Positions 1-5,721 of a DNA stretch of 9,566 nucleotides are shown in pieces. Under the pieces are notes generated by a model. It saw nothing but the letters and a program-made list of their open reading frames with translations, did no database searches and was not told the origin of the DNA. Each line of letters starts with the position of its first letter. The first letter of the stretch is position 1. Made by a program: the position numbers and the translations under genes. Origin of the DNA: Acidobacteriaceae bacterium (lineage in GTDB: Bacteria; Acidobacteriota; Terriglobia; Terriglobales; Acidobacteriaceae); contig PLHN01000092.1 of the NCBI GenBank assembly GCA_003139975.1, forward strand, positions 1 to 9,566, in the 5' to 3' direction.

Positions 1-20
1 CCCCGAAGCCCGTTTCTGGA
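1..20 (+). repeat. 20-bp dispersed repeat, copy 1
   Basis: This 20-bp stretch matches positions 5375-5394 at 19 of 20 bases, with the last 15 bases identical. It lies just downstream of the stop of the two-domain exported protein gene, and the other copy lies downstream of the alkA gene. Similarity stops at the right edge of the 20 bases, and the left side of this copy is cut by the window edge. The rest of 1-101 holds no convincing gene or terminator. Confidence 0.5.
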
Positions 21-101
21 TAGTTTCCGGTTTACCGACCACACGGGAGTTGGCTCTGAACCAGCGACAATTGGGTTCGGTAAAGCTGCACAGTTGCTTG
101 T

Positions 102-1049
102 TTACTGGGGAGCTTTGGGTAAGGGCAACGAGGCTTGACCGAACACGTATCGCCAGCCTGATGGACTCCGCACGTAAGTGTCACTGAACCAAACCATCTT
201 GTCGAATGGCTTTCCATCGTCTGTTCCTTTTTCCGACAGCCGGGCTGTGATCACGGCGGTATCGCCCCAAATGCGCACGGTCTGATCCGTATCGTCCTGA
301 AGTTCGTAGTGCACGCGGCCACTGCGGGCCTCCGCGAGCAAGTCAGCTTTCGAATAAATCTTGCCGGACCCGGTCACCAGGGCAAAATCGTCGGCCAGAA
401 TGCGGTCCATGGCAGCGGCATCATTCTCTTTGACGGCCACCTGATACCGGGTGTCGAGCCCGGTGACGATGCTTCTATCGTCGGCAGCGGACGTGGCTGT
501 GTCATTCACTCCACTCGCAGCTTGACGGAACACGAGATCAAACCACGGTTTCCATGTCTTGCCGGCATCGGTCGATGTTGCCGCAGTCTCACGAACTTCT
601 CCGTTCACCGGCTTCCACCAGCCGCGAACAAGAGCGCCCGTTGCATGGTCCTCACCGGTTAGAATCATTTCTCCGTTTTCGATTTTCCCCTCGATGACAA
701 GCATCTGACCTCGGTTGGTTACCCAACTCTGATGCCAGACCTTTCTGGCAGCGTCATAGATTGTGAAACTCTGACCTTTGTGTCCATCAGCGCCTTGGTA
801 GTCCTCCCGTAAGACGCAGCCATCGAGAATGAGATCAACTTGAGCATGCGCTACCTTGATCGGGCTGCCGACGTCAAACACATCCCAATCGCCGGCCCAA
901 AAATCAAACTGTCGATACGCCGGCGTCGCACAGGAGCTCGATTTCGGACCCTGTGCTGAAGCGGCGCGGGCCGCGATCAGGCCACTTCCGGCGAGAAGAA
1001 CAACAAGATAAACAATGCCGATCTTCGACCATCCAGCAATCTGGCTCAT
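102..1049 (-). CDS. Exported two-domain protein: DUF1579-like N-terminal domain plus SnoaL/DUF4440-like C-terminal domain
   Basis: The 315-residue product starts with a Sec-type signal peptide: a hydrophobic core at about residues 10-27 and a likely cut after the ASA at 30-32. Residues 40-175 hold a tryptophan-rich domain with the motif QFDFWAGDWDV (47-57) and a later DGCVL segment, as in DUF1579-like beta-barrel proteins. Residues 190-310 resemble the DUF4440/SnoaL fold (an alpha+beta cone also seen in ketosteroid isomerases), with its typical D-x-A-A-M-D-x-(I/L)-L-x-D-D-F stretch. The exact reaction is unknown; a periplasmic ligand-binding or small-molecule-modifying role is inference. I chose the ATG at 1049 because GAGGA sits 8 bases upstream of it. 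An in-frame ATG at 1064 (five residues longer) is possible but has only a GA repeat in front. It follows the membrane-protein gene on the same strand after about 93 bases. Confidence 0.85.
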   Translation of the reverse strand: MSQIAGWSKIGIVYLVVLLAGSGLIAARAASAQGPKSSSCATPAYRQFDFWAGDWDVFDVGSPIKVAHAQVDLILDGCVLREDYQGADGHKGQSFTIYDAARKVWHQSWVTNRGQMLVIEGKIENGEMILTGEDHATGALVRGWWKPVNGEVRETAATSTDAGKTWKPWFDLVFRQAASGVNDTATSAADDRSIVTGLDTRYQVAVKENDAAAMDRILADDFALVTGSGKIYSKADLLAEARSGRVHYELQDDTDQTVRIWGDTAVITARLSEKGTDDGKPFDKMVWFSDTYVRSPSGWRYVFGQASLPLPKAPQ

Positions 1050-1063
1050 CGTGATTGTCCTCA

Positions 1064-1090
1064 TCTCTCTCTCTCTCTCTCTCTCTCTCT
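1064..1090 (-). repeat. (GA)13 dinucleotide microsatellite in the 5' leader
   Basis: The plus strand reads as an uninterrupted run of TC, so the minus strand, read in the direction of the downstream gene, is A(GA)13. It ends exactly at the first possible ATG (1064) and lies 2 bases before the GAGGA ribosome-binding sequence of the preferred start at 1049. An in-frame TAG at 1094-1092 shows that the tract is not translated in that frame. GA-rich leaders can themselves pair with the anti-Shine-Dalgarno sequence, so copy-number changes could alter translation; that is inference. Confidence 0.9.
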
Positions 1091-1142
1091 TCTAGCCTGT
1101 CGATAAAAACCGCTGCGACGGGTTACGCAGACCAACTCGTTT

Positions 1143-1628
1143 TCACTGCATTGAGCATCGTCGTACCACGAGGGCGATGGGCAGCCCGATACAGAAGATG
1201 TGGATGACTACGCCGATGACCATCATTTGTAAAGAGAACGGATATTTTATTGCACCGGACAGTGGCACCACGATGCGATTCATGAAGAAGTAGACAGCGA
1301 CGCCATATAAAGCCCCCGAGATCACGGCGTGCTCCAGAACGAAAGGGATCCAGCGGCTCGCGGTAAGGTAGACAGTGGCCGCAGAAAATGCGATGAAAAA
1401 ATGACAGAAAAGGCCGACCATCGCCGTTGCAAGCCCGCCTTGGAAGGACCGCGACCCCAGTACGCCGGCGGCGATCCCTTGCAGCAGGCGCATCGGCGGA
1501 CGCCCGAAATAACCGTAGACGACGAGAGCGGCGGTAATGTCCATCGTGCCGCACGTGAGTCCGGCCCTCAGGATTGCGAGCAGCAAATTGGAACTCTGCG
1601 GCGAGCACAACGCAGAGGTTAGATTCAT
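1143..1628 (-). CDS. Four-helix integral membrane protein of unknown function
   Basis: The 161-residue product has four predicted membrane segments, at about residues 15-40, 52-88, 94-123 and 129-156. Motifs include RPPMRLLQGIAAG (43-55), GG-x-x-TA (64-69) and a conserved-looking HFF-I-A stretch at 76-80. Proteins of this size and pattern are common as hypothetical membrane proteins in Acidobacteriota and other soil bacteria, and they loosely recall the YagU/DUF1440 type; I cannot assign a function. A GAGAAG sequence 4 bases upstream supports the ATG at 1628. The gene lies 84 bases after the zinc-ribbon gene and about 93 bases before the next one, all on the minus strand, so co-transcription is plausible. 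A longer open frame on the same strand (1710-1123) is a frame shadow without membrane character. Confidence 0.75.
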   Translation of the reverse strand: MNLTSALCSPQSSNLLLAILRAGLTCGTMDITAALVVYGYFGRPPMRLLQGIAAGVLGSRSFQGGLATAMVGLFCHFFIAFSAATVYLTASRWIPFVLEHAVISGALYGVAVYFFMNRIVVPLSGAIKYPFSLQMMVIGVVIHIFCIGLPIALVVRRCSMQ

Positions 1629-1652
1629 GATCTTCTCGATGCCAACAAATGT

Positions 1653-1704
1653 GGGACCAGGAAAACATTGCGCTGAATTGGTTCAGACAAGCCATCTTGG
1701 TCCC
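1653..1704 (-). promoter_or_regulatory. Nested inverted repeats in the leader of the membrane-protein gene
   Basis: An outer perfect 7-bp inverted repeat (GGGACCA at 1653-1659, TGGTCCC at 1698-1704) encloses an inner 5-bp stem with a 4-base loop (CTGAA at 1673-1677, TTCAG at 1682-1686). It fills most of the gap between two minus-strand genes and has no T-run after it, so it does not look like an intrinsic terminator. It could be an mRNA leader structure or a protein-binding site; both are inference. Confidence 0.3.
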
Positions 1705-1712
1705 GGCCAATC

Positions 1713-1994
1713 TTAACCCGAAAAACGCGACTTCTTGTTTACAGGCATAACCTCCTCGGGTGGGCCATAGCCGCGATCATGAGCTAGATTCGAAACCGCA
1801 TATAGCTTCAGCTCGCTCCAACTCCATCTACTGGAAATAGGTGGCCTGCCGCAGGCACAGTACAGCGTCCATTCTTCCGAGAATCCGGTGGCAAGGGGCA
1901 TCAGGTACGACCCGTTACGGTATGGACTGAAACCAACCAGATATCGAGTTAGGCATTTCGGGCACTCGACGCAATGGCGAACACGAAGCGTCAT
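1713..1994 (-). CDS. Small zinc-ribbon-like protein, acidobacterial conserved hypothetical
   Basis: The 93-residue product carries cysteines at C8, C11, C14, C46 and C48. The pairs C11-P-K-C14 and C46-A-C48 are about 31 residues apart, as in a small zinc ribbon. Conserved-looking blocks are RHCVECPKCLTRY (6-18), SPYRNGSYL (23-31) and DRGYGPPEEV near the C-terminus. I recall similar small proteins in Acidobacteriota genomes, without known function. The frame is open to an ATG at 2120, but that extension is arginine-rich, unlike the rest, and contains an intrinsic terminator for the upstream gene, so the ATG at 1994 is preferred. No strong ribosome-binding sequence is visible; a TTG at 2006 is an alternative start with AGGA 12 bases upstream. 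A role as a nucleic-acid or protein-binding accessory factor is only inference. Confidence 0.65.
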   Translation of the reverse strand: MTLRVRHCVECPKCLTRYLVGFSPYRNGSYLMPLATGFSEEWTLYCACGRPPISSRWSWSELKLYAVSNLAHDRGYGPPEEVMPVNKKSRFSG

Positions 1995-2060
1995 GGCAAA
2001 TATCAACCAAGTTAGGTTTCCTGGCCAAACAAGGGTTGGACGGTTTGCAGATCTTGGCTG

Positions 2061-2097
2061 GACGAAAACGAGGGCAGGAGACCTCCTTCTGCCCTCG
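2061..2097 (-). terminator. Intrinsic (rho-independent) terminator after the HAF protein gene
   Basis: On the minus strand a perfect 9-bp GC-rich stem (CGAGGGCAG at 2097-2089 with CTGCCCTCG at 2077-2069), extendable by three inner pairs including one G-U, is followed directly by TTTTCG. It lies 59 bases beyond the HAF gene stop and before the zinc-ribbon start, so it separates the two transcripts. Confidence 0.75.
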
Positions 2098-2155
2098 GCT
2101 CCCGATCTTCTACTTCTCATTCAAAGTATTGGCGATCACTGTCATCGTCAGATGG

Positions 2156-3487
2156 TCATTTTGATCCCGTGGCCTTAAACAAAAAGCCCGGGAGACCTGG
2201 AAGCTTCAGCATCAACTGGCGTACCTCTTCAGCAGAAAGCTGGGCCTTCGCCGGAACCTTCGCCTCCAGCGGAAGCCTGCCGCTTCCATTGGTCACGGGT
2301 ACCCCCAGGAATCCCACCTGGTTGCCATTTTGGTCGATCGCGGTTCCGCTAATCTCACCGCTATCGTTGATGCCTTGAGCGAGGACCAAGTTGAGCGAAG
2401 TGGGGAGAGCCAGAGCATTGAGATCGTAGCTCGTACCGCCCTCATAGAGGAACGCCCTTGCGCCCTCAAGACCACCGGCAGACTGACCCACGACCTGGTT
2501 ATTGTTGTTTATGTCGAAGGCGATGTTGTTGGTGTCATCGCTGACGGGAGGAATTTCTACCATTCCGGTCCCCTCGGTCCAGATGAAGCCCGCGGGAGAA
2601 AAGCCTGCATTTTGATCGCCGCTCGTGTTACCAAAGCCGACGACAACACCCCGATTATTGATGGCGGTAGGGGTGTTCCAGGCGCCCCCTCCGATGTTTC
2701 CGAGATTGATGGGCACCGTTTGACCTTTTTCCCAAAGTAGAGCGTGCTCTGCACTCGCACCTCCAACAGCAACGGAGCAGAGACCGGAAATTCCCGCCAC
2801 CTGACCCTTGTCATTGATCGCGGTGGCCGCCGAATCCGGGTCGGTTCCAAATGGCTTAAGCTCAGTCATCTGGCCGATCTTCGGCCCCCAAACTACTGCT
2901 TCAAACTGAAACACCTGCGGGAATGTGCCAGTGCTGACGCAGGTCGGATCATGGAAGGTATTCTCCGCCCAGCCGACGATTTCGCCTTTGTTGTTGACGC
3001 TGGCAGCATAGCCGTCGGGTCCACCGAGGGTGGGAAGTTCGGTCATCACGCCGTTTTGCCAAGTGAACCCACGGCATACAAGGCCATCGGGGACGCCAAG
3101 GAAGAAGTTTGGGCAGCTGAAAGCTTCATTGTAAGGATTCACTTGTCCATTTTCAGATATGCCTACGATCTCACCGGTAGTCGCGTGAATGGGCCAATTC
3201 ACGCTGCTGTTAGGACCGCCGAGAGTACCGAGGTCGAGTGGTGTTCCAACCCAAGCTACAGCGTGAATGGCCGTTGCACCCGTTAGAGCGCTAGCGCCTG
3301 TGATCCAGCCGGTGTTGTTGATACCCACTGGTTCGGTCAGGCTGCCGAGCGGCTGCCCGAGATTGATGATGTAGTACATGGGCGGCTGGGTGTTTTTCTG
3401 TTGGGCTTGCGCGGCAAGCCGAACTGGGACTGCCAGCGCGGCGAATAGGGCGACTGCGGTGATATACGTCAATGTCCTGGGTTGCAT
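2156..3487 (-). CDS. Exported HAF-repeat protein, predicted seven-bladed beta-propeller
   Basis: The 443-residue product has a Sec signal peptide (hydrophobic residues 8-25, likely cut after AQA near 26-28). It consists of repeats of the HAF type, in which an (A/G)-x-(I/V)-N-(N/D)-x-G-x-(I/V)-x-G strand pair is followed by an (A/F)-x-x-W/Y strand and an L-G-(T/N)-(L/I)-G-G turn. I count seven, starting near residues 53, 100, 161, 221, 273, 323 and 370, the number expected for a closed seven-bladed propeller. The last repeat is followed by a short non-repeat tail (about 400-443) without a recognisable anchor or sorting signal. The ATG at 3487 has a full AGGAGG 4 bases upstream, so the open frame to 3565 is not used. 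Substrate or partner is unknown; cell-surface or secreted binding is inferred. It is followed by a clear terminator and probably forms its own transcript. Confidence 0.88.
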   Translation of the reverse strand: MQPRTLTYITAVALFAALAVPVRLAAQAQQKNTQPPMYYIINLGQPLGSLTEPVGINNTGWITGASALTGATAIHAVAWVGTPLDLGTLGGPNSSVNWPIHATTGEIVGISENGQVNPYNEAFSCPNFFLGVPDGLVCRGFTWQNGVMTELPTLGGPDGYAASVNNKGEIVGWAENTFHDPTCVSTGTFPQVFQFEAVVWGPKIGQMTELKPFGTDPDSAATAINDKGQVAGISGLCSVAVGGASAEHALLWEKGQTVPINLGNIGGGAWNTPTAINNRGVVVGFGNTSGDQNAGFSPAGFIWTEGTGMVEIPPVSDDTNNIAFDINNNNQVVGQSAGGLEGARAFLYEGGTSYDLNALALPTSLNLVLAQGINDSGEISGTAIDQNGNQVGFLGVPVTNGSGRLPLEAKVPAKAQLSAEEVRQLMLKLPGLPGFLFKATGSK

Positions 3488-3583
3488 GTTGCCTCCTGGG
3501 CGGTTGTGAGAGAAGCACTTGAACGCTGCCTGATTTGCAAACGAAACGAGTGCGGTCTCGACCATAGCGAAATGGATGCCCGC

Positions 3584-3643
3584 GGGCTGGACGTCTGCGG
3601 ACTCTGATCCCGGAGGCTGGACATTTGCGGACCTTGAACCCGG
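3584..3643. repeat. Two-copy 30-bp imperfect tandem repeat
   Basis: Positions 3584-3613 and 3614-3643 match at 24 of 30 bases, with the shared core GGCTGGAC then TTGCGGAC-like then TGA and CCCGG. A 30-bp period is a multiple of three, so both strands keep their frames through the repeat (on the minus strand about ten residues per unit). No gene start fits, so it may be a remnant of a longer array or of a coding repeat. Confidence 0.6.
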
Positions 3644-3727
3644 ACTCGGCTACCAGCCTGGGATCGCCGTCCGAAAACGTCTACTATCTTGTGCAGGGTC
3701 GACTAGCATAAGGGCGATATTGGGAGT

Positions 3728-3755
3728 CGCAACGGTCCAGCAATTTAACGTTGCG
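3728..3755. promoter_or_regulatory. alkA: Operator-like inverted repeat upstream of alkA
   Basis: A perfect 7-bp inverted repeat (CGCAACG at 3728-3734 and CGTTGCG at 3749-3755, 14 bases apart) ends 6 bases before the ribosome-binding site of the Ada-AlkA gene. GCAA-type half-sites also occur at 3740-3743 and 3755-3758, which recalls the AAT-spacer-GCAA boxes bound by methylated Ada in enterobacteria; AAC-N6-GCAA at 3731-3743 differs from that at one base. Self-activation by the encoded Ada/AraC module is inferred, and a simple leader hairpin is the alternative. Confidence 0.35.
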
Positions 3756-3771
3756 CAATCTGGAGAAAGCT

Positions 3772-5301
3772 ATGAATTTGGATTGGCAGGTATGTTCGCG
3801 CGCCAGACTGTCGCGGGACGCCCGATTTGATGGCAAGTTTTTTATCGCCGTGCTTAGTACCAGGATCTACTGTCGTCCGATTTGCCCGGCGCGCACGTGT
3901 AACGAGAGCAACGTCCGTTACTATCCGAGCGCTGCGGCGGCTGCCGAGGCGGGCTTTCGTCCCTGTTTCCGTTGCCGGCCAGAGAGTTCGCCCGGTACTC
4001 CGGCATGGCTGGGAACTTCAAATACGGTTTCGCGGGCTTTGCGTTTGATCGGTGAGAGTGGGTTGGAAGACGGTGGCGTGGAAGTTCTCGCGGAACGCCT
4101 GGGAGTAGGCTCGCGGCATCTGCGCCGCTTGTTTCTGCGACATCTGGGAGCGACTCCGATGGCGGTGGCCCAGACGCGGCGACTGCATTTTGCAAAAAAG
4201 CTCATCGACGAAACCCGGCTGCCCATGGGCCAAATCGCAATTGCTTCCGGCTTCGGTTGCGTGCGGCGATTCAACGCCGGTATCCGCAAGGTCTATCATC
4301 GAACTCCGACCCAAATCCGGCACCTGGCGAGACAGAAGAATATGCAGCCGGAGGATCAATACCTTTTCCGTCTCCATTTCCGGCCGCCTTATCACTGGGA
4401 GGGAATGTTGACGTTTCTGGCGGCGCGTGCCACGCCCGGCGTCGAAGTGGTCGAGGCTGGAAGCTACCGGCGGAGCATTTCCTTGAACGGCTCCGACGGA
4501 TATTTTGAGATTTCCTTCAACGAAGGGCGCGATGCACTAATGGCGCGGATTGAATTCGGCGATCCCCACTCGCTCTTCTTCATTATTGAACGTATCCGCA
4601 AGATGTTTGACCTGGGGGCGGATTGGGCGGGCATCGTGCAAAGTCTGAGAAGCGATCCGGTGTTAGCTAGCAGCGTTGAGGCTGATCCGGGGTTGCGGGT
4701 GCCAGGCTCCTGGAATGGTTTCGAACTTGCGGTGCGTGCAATTCTCGGACAGCAGATTACCGTCAAGGGCGCGACCGCCTTGGCGGGGCGGATGGTAAGC
4801 AGTTTCGGGAAGCCGTTTTGCGGGGTCAGTGGACTCACACACCTTTTTCCTCCACCGGAGGTCCTGGCGGATGCGAGGCTGGGAGACATCGGCCTGACTG
4901 GGGCGCGAGCCGAAACGATTCGGTCTCTCGCTCGCGCGGTTTGCGGTGGTGAAATCAACTTTGAGGGAGTGGTGGATTCTGACGCATTTCTGAACCGGCT
5001 GTGTGAAGTTCCCGGCATTGGGAAGTGGACCGCACAGTATGTGGCGATGCGAGCGCTCGGGGAACCTGATGCTTTTCCCTCCAGCGACCTCGGACTTCTG
5101 CGTGCCATGGCTCTAGGGACTTCTCGCGATCTGGAGCAACGCGCCGAAACCTGGAGGCCGTGGCGCGCTTACGCAGCCATGTATCTCTGGAGAATCGGCA
5201 GCCAATGCGTGCCTCGAGAAAACAAATTGGTTTCTCGTACGGCTCAAAAACGAACGGTTGAAACCACCACTTCGCACGAGCACGCCTCAATGGTTGTGTA
5301 A
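3772..5301 (+). CDS. alkA: Ada-AlkA fusion: methyl-sensing AraC-type activator with 3-methyladenine DNA glycosylase
   Basis: The 509-residue protein joins three parts. Residues 1-75 are the Ada metal-binding domain with Cys34, Cys38, Cys65 and Cys68 in C-x3-C...C-x2-C spacing; Cys34 matches the Ada cysteine that accepts a methyl group from DNA phosphotriesters. Residues 83-185 form an AraC-type helix-turn-helix domain. Residues 195-300 are the AlkA N-terminal domain, and 313-475 the HhH-GPD glycosylase, with the hairpin PGIGKWTA (414-421) and the probable catalytic Asp439 in PSSDLG. The O6-methylguanine methyltransferase domain of enterobacterial Ada (PCHRV motif) is absent. This architecture matches actinobacterial Ada-AlkA fusions. 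It would sense methylated DNA, activate transcription, and excise alkylated bases in the cytoplasm. The start at ATG 3772 has GGAG 6 bases upstream; the frame extends to a TTG at 3751 without better support. It is apparently monocistronic. Confidence 0.93.
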   Translation: MNLDWQVCSRARLSRDARFDGKFFIAVLSTRIYCRPICPARTCNESNVRYYPSAAAAAEAGFRPCFRCRPESSPGTPAWLGTSNTVSRALRLIGESGLEDGGVEVLAERLGVGSRHLRRLFLRHLGATPMAVAQTRRLHFAKKLIDETRLPMGQIAIASGFGCVRRFNAGIRKVYHRTPTQIRHLARQKNMQPEDQYLFRLHFRPPYHWEGMLTFLAARATPGVEVVEAGSYRRSISLNGSDGYFEISFNEGRDALMARIEFGDPHSLFFIIERIRKMFDLGADWAGIVQSLRSDPVLASSVEADPGLRVPGSWNGFELAVRAILGQQITVKGATALAGRMVSSFGKPFCGVSGLTHLFPPPEVLADARLGDIGLTGARAETIRSLARAVCGGEINFEGVVDSDAFLNRLCEVPGIGKWTAQYVAMRALGEPDAFPSSDLGLLRAMALGTSRDLEQRAETWRPWRAYAAMYLWRIGSQCVPRENKLVSRTAQKRTVETTTSHEHASMVV

Positions 5302-5374
5302 CGGGCTACCCGGAAGTTATGCCCCGGGACAAACTTTCAGCGACGCGGGCCAGAAGTCCTCTTCGAGGAGATCT

Positions 5375-5394
5375 CCCCCAAGCCCGTTTCTGGA
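5375..5394 (+). repeat. 20-bp dispersed repeat, copy 2
   Basis: This stretch matches positions 1-20 of the window at 19 of 20 bases, in the same orientation. It lies 74 bases after the alkA stop. Similarity does not continue on the right side. The two copies bracket the four minus-strand genes and alkA, leaving the respiratory operon outside. Confidence 0.5.
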
Positions 5395-5638
5395 GCGCCA
5401 GCAGAGGCTCTGAGGTGCCTTGCATTACTTCCGCAGCACCGATGATCTCCCCGCTCTAGCGGACACGCCGAGGCTATTTCACTGCCTCAAGGGTTTGCTT
5501 CACGATTTCAAGAAGTTCCAAAGCTAGGAAGAAATTCTGTGACCGGTTAGTGCCGGAGGACTGGTGCCTGGGACTGGCAACCACGGGAAGCTCGACGCTT
5601 TCGAATGTTCACGAAGTGCAACGACGTATTGCCGACAT

Positions 5639-5656
5639 ATCACACGCCTGTGTGAT
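5639..5656. promoter_or_regulatory. Perfect inverted repeat, candidate operator of the respiratory operon
   Basis: ATCACAC (5639-5645) and GTGTGAT (5650-5656) form a perfect 7-bp inverted repeat with a 4-base centre, 65 bases before the Rieske start. The half-site order (TCACAC...GTGTGA) is the reverse of the CRP/FNR consensus, so another dimeric regulator is more likely. A TTGACA hexamer begins 2 bases after it (5659). Function as an operator is inference from symmetry and position. Confidence 0.45.
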
Positions 5657-5721
5657 CGTTGACACTGCGCGATTGTTCACTTCTCACCGACCATCGGGTC
5701 TTCCGTTCTTTTGAAGCGCCC

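Larger units (their letters stand above)
3488..3771. other. Divergent intergenic region between the HAF gene and alkA
   Basis: This 284-bp region must hold the promoters of two divergent genes. It contains the HAF gene ribosome-binding site (3492-3497), a two-copy 30-bp tandem repeat (3584-3643), a 7-bp inverted repeat (3728-3755) and the alkA ribosome-binding sequence GGAG (3762-3765). I see no well-matched -35/-10 pair on either strand. An open frame at 3576-3830 runs through the repeat but overlaps alkA and has no ribosome-binding site, so I do not call a gene. Confidence 0.6.
5302..5721. other. Non-coding region between alkA and the respiratory operon
   Basis: About 420 bases hold no convincing gene on either strand. 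Contents: a weak CCCGG/CCGGG hairpin (5309-5328) without a T-run just after the alkA stop; a 5-bp stem with a 3-base loop (5357-5369); the second copy of the 20-bp repeat (5375-5394); an imperfect direct repeat of about 14 bp (5550-5563 and 5564-5577); and the inverted repeat at 5639-5656. The promoter of the operon is expected here. TTGACA occurs at 5659-5664 but without a matching -10 at normal spacing. Confidence 0.6.

Noticed and set aside
1123..1710. Minus-strand frame of 195 codons overlapping the membrane-protein gene
   Set aside because: It is offset from the frame with four clean membrane helices, and its translation has the Arg/His-rich look of a frame shadow.
3584..3643. CRISPR array
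   Set aside because: Only two adjacent imperfect copies exist, with no spacers between them and no cas genes in the window.
3576..3830. Plus-strand frame running through the tandem repeat into alkA
   Set aside because: It overlaps the start of alkA in another frame, has no ribosome-binding site and shows no recognisable domain.
5309..5328. Hairpin after the alkA stop as an intrinsic terminator
   Set aside because: The stem is only 5 bp and is followed by GACAAACTTT rather than a T-run.
1..5394. Composite transposon or integrative element bounded by the 20-bp repeats
   Set aside because: No transposase, integrase, tRNA or terminal inverted repeat is present. The repeat itself is kept as a finding only.
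5550..5577. Two imperfect copies of about 14 bp (GTGCCGGAGGACTG / GTGCCTGGGACTGG) as a regulatory repeat
   Set aside because: Matching needs a shifted base, and the similarity is within what GC-rich non-coding DNA shows by chance.
5639..5656. CRP/FNR binding site
   Set aside because: The consensus is TGTGA-N6-TCACA; here the half-sites are in the opposite order with a 4-base centre.
5659..5687. TTGACA as the -35 box of a housekeeping promoter
   Set aside because: No acceptable -10 hexamer lies 15-19 bases downstream; the region there reads TTCTCAC.
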